From Rachicladosporium sp. CCFEE 5018 (taxonomy: Eukaryota; Ascomycota; Dothideomycetes; Cladosporiales; Cladosporiaceae), in NCBI GenBank assembly GCA_002077045.2, contig KZ111143.1, positions 422,919 to 464,110 of the forward strand: DNA of 41,192 nucleotides, in the 5' to 3' direction. The first letter of the stretch is position 1, and the number at the start of each line of letters is the position of its first letter. Both the position numbers and the translations under genes were made by a program. The notes beneath the pieces are model-generated. The model searched no databases. It was not told the DNA's origin and was given only the letters and a program-made list of their open reading frames with translations. This document shows, piece after piece, positions 10,184 to 19,196 of this stretch.

Positions 10184-10696
10184 AGTGAACGGGCAACCCG
10201 TCTTTCACTGTTGCACGGCCAACTCCATCAGACCTACTCGCGCGTGCTGCTGGCGGCCGCAAACAAGAGGTTTGTACCACTCCGCTCCGCCGACTTCACT
10301 TGCACCGCTCGTGACCACCACCGCAACACTTCAAAGACGCAGCATTAACAGTAATGTCCAGACTCCCATCAGTAGTGAACTCCCTCACACCCTCCCACTC
10401 TCAAACCGACATCCCTTACGTCGGCTGCTCGGCACAACCCTTGCCATGCCATCAACACTCGCTTCCAGCGCCGCCTACGCGCTGGCCATACTACCACTCT
10501 TCACACAAACGACACATGCGCAAGCACTCAATGCCATGACATATCAGGGCTGTTACTCGAGTTCACAGCCACTCACGGACCAAGGACCATGGACATATCA
10601 GACTTCGGGGTACTGTCAGCCGATATGCGTGAAGCAGGGTCAGGCGGTATTGGGGTTGTCGGGCGGCAGCGATTGCTGGTGTGGTGATATGTTGCC
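10184..10696. repeat. 513-base contig-end sequence identical to the start of contig 3
   Basis: Compared line by line with 28772-29284 I find no difference. The corresponding end of contig 2 (28202-28671) differs at three positions: near 28455, 28516 and 28571. Identity running exactly from one contig end to another contig start is what an unmerged assembly overlap looks like. Confidence 0.9.
10446..10696 (+). CDS. WSC-domain surface protein, 5' part (arm 1), cut by gap
   Basis: The ATG at 10446 opens a signal peptide (about 26 residues, ending THAQA) and the first part of a WSC domain (YQGCYSS, CWCGDML). The 100-N gap at 10697 removes the rest. Bases 10184-10696 are, by eye, identical to 28772-29284, where the gene is complete, so this is probably the same gene cut at a contig end and not a separate truncated copy. 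Confidence 0.85.
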
Positions 10697-10796
10697 NNNN
10701 NNNNNNNNNNNNNNNNNNNNNNNNNNNNNNNNNNNNNNNNNNNNNNNNNNNNNNNNNNNNNNNNNNNNNNNNNNNNNNNNNNNNNNNNNNNNNNNN
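10697..10796. other. Assembly gap of exactly 100 N
   Basis: The run is exactly 100 N, the conventional placeholder for a gap of unknown size. It separates the arm 1 WSC fragment from unrelated sequence that starts inside a HET pseudogene. Confidence 0.99.
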
Positions 10797-12370
10797 CGGA
10801 GAAAGCGACGTGTCAGGCCGAGACACGGAGTCGCGACATTCAGCGAGTCGCTTTTTGTGTGCCACCAGCCCTCGAATAGGATCTGCCGGATAATCATGTT
10901 GATTGCGAGTGTCCGAGTGCGCTACAAGCGTCTTCCAGACTGCTTCATTGCCTGCATGAACAGAGCTCAGCGTACGTTGAGCAACTGACAGGCAACGATC
11001 AAGCCACTGCAGCATCTTGTCTGCCGGCCCATCAATACCGCTGACGCCTTCGGGTCAGCTGTAGACATAGTCATCGATTACTTCATGAACCTCATCTACT
11101 TCCACTCCGCCGAAATGAATCATGTTAACGTCGACGTGGTCCACCGACCACATTTCCCCGGCAAGATGGGCGGGATCGGCACTGAAAACAGCTGGCGTTG
11201 CGTTCGAGATCGCGCTCGTGCTCCAATCTGGACACCAGGACGGAGGATTTATGTTGCGTCTATGCACCCTATTTGTGTTCGTGGCGGCGACAAGCACTAT
11301 CTGTAAAGGTCGCTCCTACCACTCAGTGGCTAGCTCATGCAAACATACCACTGTCATGCTGCGAAAGACGTCGATCCAGTGATTTGGATTCTCCGGTCTA
11401 TAAGATACCGTAATTTGCACCCTGATGCTGTCCGGAGCCAGTGCGAGAGGCCATACACGCGATCTTCGTTGTATCGGCAGTGCCTGTCTTGTGCGCCACG
11501 AAGATACATCCAGAACCACTCTCCACCATTATGTGCATGCTTGAGGTCTCGCATCGGCGTGAAGGTATGTCGCCCGTTACCCTCACTGATCCAAAGGAGT
11601 TGGGTCTCAGAAAGTCTGTTTCCCAAGGTCTGGAAAGTCTTCCATGGGAGTAAGCGGTTGCCACAGAGCACACGTGCCTGCTTCGCCAGCATGATCTCCT
11701 GGAATGTCCACACCCGGAAGAACCAATCCCTGCGGTAGAGAGCAGTGAGGGCGGTCCACATCGGATGATTCAGCACAGGCAGACCAAGGCGTTCCATGTC
11801 CTTGGCGGTGTCATGAACACGCTCGTCTTGGATTATCGCATTGTGAATCGCATACAAATGAGAAGGCGCAAGCCATTCGTTCACGATACATAGTCGATGC
11901 TGCAGTACTTCGCGCTGAGATGGATCCCAAAGCCATGCTAGAAGATCCATGACTAAGTCGCTCCGTTCCTTAGTAACACCAAGCCAGATCAGGATCTCAG
12001 CAGCGTTCCCGTAATAGTCGCCCATCATGGGCACGACTCTGGCTTTCTCGTCATTGTCAGCTTGATTGATGCATACAGCATCTATCCAGATGGGTTTCGC
12101 GGCCGCTACCTTGATGTAAGGTAAGGCATTGAACAAATTCTACTGTATGCCGATGGAGCCTGCAATAGATCGATCCTCGTTCAGTATGTTGATTCGGTGC
12201 GGAGTCGACTCAGTGCCCCATACGTATGAGAGAGCATGATATTCAATATGTTCGGCGAGGCTGTACGTCTTGAGACAGAGATCTAGCTGATCCGCAGACT
12301 CCTCGACGATCGTCAACAGTCGGATGGAGCGCTCTGGTAAGGCCTGATAAGCGTATTGCTGCTCTGCCAT
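10797..12370 (-). pseudogene. HET-domain (heterokaryon incompatibility) pseudogene, 3' end in gap
   Basis: Read on the minus strand from the likely ATG at 12370, the product carries HET hallmarks in order: EYHALSYVWGTES, PIWIDAVCINQADNDEKA, IWLGV, WFFRVWTFQEIMLA, a VYGL/LALAPD segment, PPSWCPDWS and EAVWKTLVA. Three lesions break it: TAG at 12140-12142 between the YVWG and NLFNALPYI segments; loss of one base near 11445-11450, where VYGL must shift frame to continue as LALAPDSIRVQ; and TGA at 11055-11057. A 48-nt GTATGT...CAG intron at 11301-11348 explains another apparent stop. Intact relatives act in non-self recognition and can trigger cell death after hyphal fusion. Sequencing error could account for the single-base loss but hardly for all three. 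Confidence 0.8.
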
Positions 12371-13199
12371 CCTGGACGCGTTGACGGAAAGCAGGAGATA
12401 TCGCGTGTGCAGCCGAAAGGGAGTCTTGCAAATCGACGGAGGCACCGACTGAGCAGCCTCCGGGCCACTGTCATCGCGAGAGATGAGTGCAGCACAGTAT
12501 TTCATGCAACGAGCAGCCCTCCCGTCGCAGCAGGTGGCCTTGCGGTCAGCCTTCTCGGGCAACTAGATCAGGAGAGCAGCCACACTGCAAGCCGCATCGG
12601 GGGTGAGCTGTCTTGGCTTGTCATTGGTATACTCGAGGGCTCGCGCCACATACCCTGGCAAGCCACCCGAAGCTACATGCCAATGTGTGAGCTCTCGTTG
12701 CAGCAACAAACGGCGACTCATCAGGATGAAGAGGTGGCCGGTATTCTACTGGAAAGTTGGACAGGCCCCCGAATCGGCTTCGTGGGCGCTTCGGGGGAAA
12801 GTAACGAGAGGATCACTTATCGTACAGGACGTCGAGCCCGTTCGGAACGCACTTCGTAGCCGTGCCCTGGCTTCTCGAGTGAACATAGAGGTCAAGTCAA
12901 GCCGCTGATGCCGTCTCGCTCACCGGTAAGACGAGACTACTACTAGCTGCGAACGCAGTCCCAAAGTCCAGAACACGTTCAATGGGCACGCTTTGGAAAA
13001 TGAGTGCTGGGAGTGAGCTATTCGTAGAGGGAGGTGGGGCGAACGCCAAGGCCAAGGCCTCGACCTCATGCCTTCCGGTTGTCGTGCACTGGTAGAGATA
13101 TTGAACCACGCCAAAACATGCATATGCGCGAAAAGCCTCACGAATCATCGCTAAACGAGGCTCGTCAGTCTTCATCATTGTAGCTACACTCCGCTGATC
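12371..13199. other. Intergenic region upstream of HET pseudogene and NIF3-like gene
   Basis: The HET frame is open further upstream to about 12562, but the HET-like sequence only begins after the ATG at 12370. A 93-codon minus-strand frame at 12897-13178 resembles nothing I know. The rest shows no recognised gene or repeat. It should contain the promoter of the gene starting at 13200. Confidence 0.5.
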
Positions 13200-13643
13200 A
13201 TGGGCACCCGCTACAAGCTCGTCTTCTTCGCCCCTACAGCCTCAATCGAGGCCATCAGGAAAGCCATCTTCGCGGCTGGTGCTGGCCAGCATGATAGCTA
13301 CACAGAGTGCTGCTTCACTACGCCAGGTACCGGCCAGTTCGTAGCGGGTCAGACGGCAAATCCAGCTGTTGGCCGTCGAGGCAGATTGGAGATCGTTGAA
13401 GAAGTGAGATGTGAGACGAGCTGCGTGGGTTCGTACAATACGAAGCGGGTGGTTGAGGCGTTGAAGAAGTAAGTGTCACGTTCTCCGTGTCAGGTCGTGA
13501 TGACTTGTACTGCGCCAGCCAAGATCTAGAATACCTTTGGCATCTTGAGATGTCATTATCAGGACAGCCTGCTGATCGTGGGTGGTAGAGCACATCCATA
13601 CGAAGTCCCCGTGTATGAGGTAATCAAGCTAGAAGATTTCTGA
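13200..13643 (+). CDS. Small NIF3/YqfO-like (DUF34 insert-type domain) protein
   Basis: Two exons, join(13200..13468, 13589..13643), encode 107 residues. The intron has a GTAAGT donor and a TAG acceptor. The product begins YKLVFFAPTASIEAIRKAIF, followed by AGAGQHDSYTECCF and GRLEIVEEVRCE, and splicing restores the family ending ALKKAHPYEVPVYEV. This matches the CutA/PII-like domain that sits inside bacterial YqfO and NIF3 proteins; stand-alone versions around 100 residues occur in fungi. The biochemical role is unknown; structure relatives bind metals or small ligands. Exon 2 lies entirely opposite the C-terminal coding part of the minus-strand gene ending at 13559. Confidence 0.85.
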
Positions 13644-14482
13644 GCTCTCTGCCCTACTTCCTCGACTGCTTGTAAGCTGAGTCGCTGCTCCTCTCGTATA
13701 GATTCCCGTAGCCCTTCCTCCCCCACCATCGCAGCCTCCTGGACCCCAATACTCCACTCTCCCTCCGCCATTGCCGAATCAACATCCACCCACTCCTCCC
13801 CAACACCCTGTTCCCACTCCCTCACTTCTCCGCAAGGCCACCCAACCACAAAGCTCCCACCGTCCCTCGCTACTCTCTCCGCTTTCCCAGCCGATCCATC
13901 ATCAACCCAACCCCTCACAGCCTTAGCAACAACCTCCTGCGCCAGGGTCCCCTGCCCACTCAACTTCCTACAAGTCATCACCAGTGTCCTCGCCATGCGC
14001 TTCCGATTCTTCGGCCAGTTCGCGAGCCCGACTTCGCGGTATAGCGCATCGAGGCGTTTGATCACTTGGATTCGCAGGGCTTGAGCCGTGGCCGTATTGG
14101 TAGCGTACAGCTTCGTCACTCTCCTCTCACCTAAGTCCGGACGAGGCGGTGTTGAGGAGAAAATGTAGGCGTCTATATGCGCTGCGAAGCACAAGGTGTC
14201 TGTGACTTCAAAGAAGACGCCGACGGTGTTCGAGCAGCCTGATGTGCCGATGAAGGAAATGGAGATGGGGTGCGGGAGATCCGTGGGATCGAAGTGAAGG
14301 AGACCGCCGGCGCCGAGGCGAATGTGGCGATAGTGATGTTGGTGTGGGAGAAGGGCGGGAAGAGGGCGGTGGAGGGGTCGCACTGCGGGATGCGGGCGTG
14401 CTGGTGGTAGCTTCCTGGACTCTTCGCGGTCGGCTTTCTTGCGGCGGATGAGCTTGTCGACGAGGGTTTTGAGCTTCGACAT
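13559..14482 (-). CDS. Unrecognised protein with SGC...H motif
   Basis: A 307-residue frame from ATG 14482 (an in-frame frame extends to 14560, but the MSKLKTLVDKLIRRKK start looks more natural). The first 50 residues are basic, Pro- and His-rich. A compact block at about 56-110 reads as alternating strands with GTSGCSNTVGVFF and CFAAHIDAYIF; Cys83, His102 and Thr80 are candidate catalytic residues. A helical Arg/Lys-rich stretch follows (TAQALRIQVIKRLDALYREV), then an acidic, Glu-rich tail. I do not recognise the family. A Cys-His hydrolase or deamidase fold of the CheD type is one untested possibility. Its 3' end overlaps the NIF3-like gene by 85 bases on opposite strands, so the C-terminus or a 3' intron may be mis-modelled. 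Confidence 0.65.
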   Translation of the reverse strand: MSKLKTLVDKLIRRKKADREESRKLPPARPHPAVRPLHRPLPALLPHQHHYRHIRLGAGGLLHFDPTDLPHPISISFIGTSGCSNTVGVFFEVTDTLCFAAHIDAYIFSSTPPRPDLGERRVTKLYATNTATAQALRIQVIKRLDALYREVGLANWPKNRKRMARTLVMTCRKLSGQGTLAQEVVAKAVRGWVDDGSAGKAERVARDGGSFVVGWPCGEVREWEQGVGEEWVDVDSAMAEGEWSIGVQEAAMVGEEGLRESIREEQRLSLQAVEEVGQRAQKSSSLITSYTGTSYGCALPPTISRLS

Positions 14483-14729
14483 GGTAGGTCTGGGAGATCG
14501 CAGAAGAACAGCGGTCTCCCGAATGTCGTCCAGCAAGATGAGAAGCAGCCGATATCTCACGAATTGTCACTGTGGTTTGCATGTGCCAGCAAACAAAAGA
14601 CATGACTGTTGCCGTCGTTCAATAAATGAGATGAAAACTGTACGCATCAGAATCATGGCATCACTTCATCTGGGAAAATGCGATAGAAAGTTGCAGAAAT
14701 AGGGGAGAGCAAGAGAGACGCTGCAGCAT

Positions 14730-15494
14730 TTAATCTTCTCTGTCACCTATTTTTCTGACAGTCACGCCATACCACACCTTGACTCCGATCCACTTCTGCG
14801 CCCTCTGCGCCGTCCTCTCAAGTTCCTTTCCCTTCCATCGCTGGATCATCTCCTCATCCACCTCGACCTCTCGCGCCGCCTCCAAGATCTCTAAGCCAGC
14901 ATCTTGGGCAGCCTTGATAGTTTCCCGGACGCCGTGCGCAAAGGACACACCACGAACTCGCTCCCCATCTCCCCCAAGCTTGAATCCAGCGCCCGTCCTA
15001 GAACCCATATCGGGGTGCATATTTGTCACCAGAGCTCGACCACCTGGTACCAGAAGCGAGACTAGGGTGGAAAAGTAAACGTCCGAGGGGAGATGCTCCA
15101 GCACAAGGGTCGATATCAGGCCGTCGAACGAGCCCCTCAGATCGTTGGGCAAAGGCGAAGACCGACTAAATGGGTCAAGGCAATGGTATGTAGCCTCAGG
15201 GAACTTTTCCAATGCGACTGCGAGCATGGCCTCGCTGGCATCTATGCCTGTGACTTCAAGAGGCATGAAGCTTGGTGCTAAGAGTAGGCGTTTGGTGTTA
15301 CGTCCAGTACCACAACCGAGATCCAGTACTCGGAGACGTCCGTCTGGTCGAGACGATCGGAGGTTCTGAACAAATGACGGGAGCAGGTTGGCTAGCTGGA
15401 GGTCATCGACGGCTTGGAGAATGTTACCATCGGTATCGTAAGTGGCCGCCCATTGGCGGTACAGGTCGCTCGTGGACGTGTTGGGTGCTGCCAT
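14730..15494 (-). CDS. Class I SAM-dependent methyltransferase
   Basis: A 254-residue protein from ATG 15494; the open frame extends 17 codons upstream to 15545, but the MAAPNTSTSDLYRQWAATYD start matches the usual YDxW/AxxYD beginning of this group. Motif I is VLDLGCGTGRNT (about 56-67), motif II is VTGIDASEAML, and FDGLISTLVLEHL is the motif IV region, followed by LLVPGGRALVTNMHPDM. It is therefore a Rossmann-fold AdoMet methyltransferase of the ubiquinone/tellurite-resistance type; the substrate cannot be told. No intron is required. It is divergent with VTS1 across 860 bases. Confidence 0.88.
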   Translation of the reverse strand: MAAPNTSTSDLYRQWAATYDTDGNILQAVDDLQLANLLPSFVQNLRSSRPDGRLRVLDLGCGTGRNTKRLLLAPSFMPLEVTGIDASEAMLAVALEKFPEATYHCLDPFSRSSPLPNDLRGSFDGLISTLVLEHLPSDVYFSTLVSLLVPGGRALVTNMHPDMGSRTGAGFKLGGDGERVRGVSFAHGVRETIKAAQDAGLEILEAAREVEVDEEMIQRWKGKELERTAQRAQKWIGVKVWYGVTVRKIGDRED

Positions 15495-16354
15495 GGTAAT
15501 TTCGAAGTGGCTAATGCGAGTCGGAGAGATTGGTGCGTTCTTCAAGGTTCATTCTACGAGTACAGGGGGGGGCGGAGGGGAATCGTTACTACCTCAGCAG
15601 TGACTCACAGAAGGACAGCGTGGAGGCGAGGCCAAGCCGTCGAAGCCAAGCTCGAGTCTCCTCATGGACAGCGTTGGCAACTAGGCCATCCGGCTTCACG
15701 TGACCTTGTTCAAGAATTGCGTTTGCAGCACAACTTACGTACGGTATGCCCTGCCGTGAAGCCGTTAAGTGTCAGATTGCGCGTTGTTTCGCATCCCTGC
15801 AGGGGCTTGTTCGACACGAGCGCTGCCGAGTGCTTGCCGAAGCGGGCCGAGGAGTGCTCGAGCAGGAGGACAAAGACACGGTGAATCGCTTTGTACGCAT
15901 TGAGCGTCGTTCTGTTGAATCGGTTGTTGGCGTCTGTCGTATACTGCAACTCTCCGTCACACGTTTGACAGAATCTTTCGCATCTGTAAAAGTAGGAGCG
16001 AGTAGAGTTCGCGCAAGCATTCCAATGTCCTTCTCGAAGCTCCGCTTTTCTCACACGCTCCACGTTCGTGTTTCAGCAGCAGCCAATCCCAGCCGTGTTA
16101 GGGCTGCTGGCTCACTTCCACCACATTGCCAACTCCATCGTGCTCTTCTCAACTCCACCACCACAACCTCACTCCCGTCAAACGCCTTTGAGGTCAGCTG
16201 GTACTGCAGGCTGAAGGCAACAATAGCTCTGTACAATAATAAAAACCTCCCCACGGAGCCCTACCGATAGACTAATACCTGCGCCGCGAACCCACAATCA
16301 ATATACCTCACACGATCAATCTCAACACCCCGACAGTACACCTCAATCGCCGCC
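15495..16354. promoter_or_regulatory. Divergent promoter region: methyltransferase and VTS1
   Basis: 860 bases with no credible coding frame. The last 300 bases before the VTS1 ATG are CT- and CA-rich, as in a fungal 5' leader, and include an AT-rich GTACAATAATAAAAACC stretch near 16235. A G-run (about 15566-15572) sits just upstream of the methyltransferase. No RNA gene was recognised. Confidence 0.5.
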
Positions 16355-18332
16355 ATGGCGAGCAACATCATCGGCAACCGCAACAGCACGCCAGAGGCTT
16401 CGAGTTCCTCTCTACGACCTCCATCAGCTCGCACGGGTATGGGGTCAGGACACCACCTCCGCGCCTCAGCCGATATGGGCGCCTGGTCGACAGCCTCACC
16501 TCTCGCGACACGCGGCATACGCCCTGCTTCTGAGGTGTACCTCAATCAGTTCCAGCAAGGTGCCAGCTCGGGCAATCCAGATGATGCTGCTGAGAACGCG
16601 GCACAGCAGTGGATGTCGGATATCGAGCAGTATGAGACTACCCTTGAGGACATGGCTTCGGCTACACTTGATCAGGACTTCAAGGACGAGCTGAGCGCCA
16701 TCGAGCAATGGTTTCGCGTGCTTAGCGAGCCAGAGAGGACGGCGGCGTTGTATGCACTCTTACAGCAGACAACGCAGGTTCAGATAAGGTTCTTCATACA
16801 GGTGCTGCAGCAGATGGCGAAGAGTCACCCGTACTCTGGGGTGCTGTCACCTGCAGTGTTCAATGAGAAGGATCCCATGTCATCACGTATGAACGACGCA
16901 GTGAACAAGCTCAATGTTGAGGGATCGCGTGGCAGCTTCGGGTTCGGAGGCAAGCCGCCGCCCTCGCCTGGTGCGAAGCGGATGTCTGGGCTTGATCCGA
17001 GTACGATCAAGTCCATGTTCCCGGACGCAGCGAACGCGATCGAGGATCAAAAGGCGGAATTCGAGAAGACAACGGGCACGATACCGAAGTCGAATCGCAA
17101 CAGCACTATCGGGGATCGAGGCTCGATGTTCATGCCGCCTCCACCTGCGGCAGAGGAGAAAAAAAGTAACGGTACATCTAACATCCCTGCTGGACCGTGG
17201 AGGACTACGGCAACCAGCAACACTGAGAATCAGCCTCCGATTGGCAGACCGAAGTCGTCTGCCGGTCTGCAGTCTCAGCCCACGCAGCAAGCACCGATGG
17301 GTCAGTTTGGTCTCGCAAACCCGCCTCTGACTGCTGGTCTTCGCTCGCCTCGCCCGTTCCCGATCTCGGGAGACAGCAATATCCAGCAGCAGACTGCTCA
17401 GGCCAAGCCGAGTGATATTCCTGCATCAAGTCTTACAGCTGGCATGGGGATGTTCACGCCTTACGCTCCTGGCGCGAGCTGGGCGTCTATGACAAACACA
17501 CCCATGGTCTCCAACTTTAGCCACGCCCAAGCGGCAAACAACCACGCCGACATGGTAGCGAACGCCACAGCCATGAAGCTAGCCGCCATGTCAACAGTGA
17601 ACAACCGCATCCAACTCGACGATGTCCGTAAGTTCCGCCGCGCACGCTCAACAGAAGGCCAGCAGAATCTCGGCATGCCAACCGGCATTAACTTGACGAA
17701 CGAGTTTGGTCAAGTCTTGACTCCGCAACAGGCAATGGCACTCCAGCAGCACCAAATGGCCACCATGCAAGGCCGTCGCTCAAGACCGAGCTCGCCTGGC
17801 ATAGCCATTACCGGTCCTCAAGGCGGCGCACCAATGAACATGTCCGCCCTGCAATCCAACGGCTACCTGACAGCCTTCGACTCCTCCGGTGGTCTCGTCG
17901 GCCTCAATCCTGCACTCGCGAACATGTCCCTGAATTCCTATCCCATGGGCTCCATGGGTGGTGGCAACGACGGATACCTCTCTGACGCTTCTGAGATCCT
18001 CCGCGGCCGTTCGCCGAGAGGCAGGAGAGGCAGCTCAAAGCCGCCTGAGGATCCGACGGATCTGAGTCTGTTGAGGGACATTCCGAATTGGTTGAGGACG
18101 CTGAGACTGCATAAGTATACGGATAATCTGAAGGATATGAGGTGGCAGGATCTTGTTGTTTTGGATGAAGAGGGGTTGGAGAGGAAGGGAGTGGCGGCTG
18201 TGGGGGCGAGGAGGAAGTTGTTGAAGGTTAGTCTCACTGGTGGGAAGGACGGGACGGGAGTGAGAAGTTTGCTGACACTTAGTGTAGGTCTTTGAGGAGG
18301 TCCGCAAGGCGCAAGCAGAAGGCAGAGTCTAG
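16355..18332 (+). CDS. VTS1: Vts1-like SAM-domain post-transcriptional regulator, complete
   Basis: Two exons, join(16355..18226, 18288..18332), give 638 residues. The conserved N-terminal domain includes LSAIEQWFRVLSEPERTAAL and LQQTTQVQIRFFIQVLQQMA (about 115-160). The middle is long, low in complexity and rich in Gln, Ser, Pro, Gly and Met. The SAM domain occupies about 569-632 (SLLRDIPNWLRTLRLHKYTD and GVAAVGARRKLLK). The 61-nt last intron (GTTAGT...CTGAC...TAG) joins LLK to VFEEVRKAQAEGRV; without splicing the frame stops at 18295 with a non-family tail. Vts1 binds hairpin loops in mRNAs and promotes deadenylation by Ccr4-Not in the cytoplasm. The 3' part from 17990 is the start of arm 2. 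Confidence 0.93.
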
Positions 18333-19196
18333 AGGACTATGCCCTCTCGCAATACGAGACGCGTGCAATGGGCGAGTCGGCTACCACTCCAGCCGCACAC
18401 AGAAGACTCGGGTCTGTTGGGATATGCTAGGGAATGCATCTCGCCTATATTCTGGGTACTGCTCCTGGTCTATTTCGTCGCTGCGGGCATCCTCGCGCAG
18501 TGATTTCCGACACGTTTGCGCTGGCCACGGACAAGCTAATTCGGCGCGCGAGCCACCTCAGGATTGAGTGTGGCCGTGCTGTGAGAGTCGAAGGGGGAGA
18601 CGGGGGCGGTTTTGGTCAGAATCGCCCCGAGAAGGAACGAGGGTGATGCTTACACTCGCATGCGCCTGAAGCGCACTAATACCCTTGCACAATGTGCGCT
18701 CTTTCCGCTGGTCAATTTCATCACTTGTTTGACGAGCTGGCTCTATACGTCCGTTGTTCCTTCCACGTTCGGGCGGATCTCGGGCGGATCTTGAACGAGC
18801 GAGCGCCAGTATATGTCTCGATCACAGCGACAGGCTTTGTTCTGCAGTCTCTACGGCTTGAATCAGCAACTGCGCTTCAAGACTCCGTTTCTGCTATACA
18901 CCACCGCCTCGACCACACAGCGAACGCTGGGCGACTCAGAGGCGGACAATGCCGATGTTACGCGGTTTCTTTCTTTCACTATAATGGCATCTCTTTGACT
19001 AGTCGGGTTTTCATTGTTCACCAGTACACAGGCGCTCTACTACGTCGCTCACCTTCTCCTTGTCTGCTTCTCTGTCACACAATCTCTTATCTTCGACGCA
19101 TAACAACAACACGCACCTCTCACCAATCTCAGACACTCAATCGCTTGACGCGAGCACCGTGCATTGTGAAGATCCGCACACACACACTTTAACACA
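18333..19196. promoter_or_regulatory. Intergenic region: VTS1 3' UTR and GH16 promoter (arm 2)
   Basis: Counterpart of 344-1210, including the 11-base tandem repeat at 18769-18790. Small indels just before the GH16 ATG change the frame of the overlapping open frames, which argues that they are not genes. Confidence 0.6.

Larger units (their letters stand above)
9040..10445. promoter_or_regulatory. Long intergenic region: SGT1 3' end and WSC promoter/5' leader (arm 1)
   Basis: About 1.4 kb without a credible gene. It is strongly similar to 27056-28463, more so than the SGT1 upstream region. It holds an imperfect palindrome at 9055-9076, a perfect 10-base palindrome at 9140-9149, and a TTTATATTGG box near 9920-9930 that could be a TATA element. 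A frame upstream of the WSC ATG is open from 10185 but has no family similarity and is probably 5' leader. A minus-strand frame at 9297-9743 is cut short in the other arm. Confidence 0.6.
1..10696. repeat. Arm 1 of a 10.7-kb duplicated block (whole of contig 1)
   Basis: Base 1 aligns with base 17990 and the block stays collinear to the gap at 10697, with the offset drifting only from 17989 to 18018 through small indels. Five genes are shared in the same order and orientation. Divergence is patchy: a few percent in most coding sequence, near zero in some tracts, and very high in one promoter (6804-7053). The pattern fits two haplotypes or homeologs, or an old tandem duplication. Confidence 0.95.

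Noticed and set aside
12897..13178. 93-codon minus-strand frame 22 bases from the NIF3-like start
   Set aside because: No recognisable motif or comparison available; chance open frame in GC-rich DNA is as likely.
13559..16354. A defence or metabolite cluster formed by the HET pseudogene, unknown protein and methyltransferase
   Set aside because: The genes are in mixed orientation, have no shared promoter and include none of the core biosynthetic enzymes. Proximity alone is not evidence.
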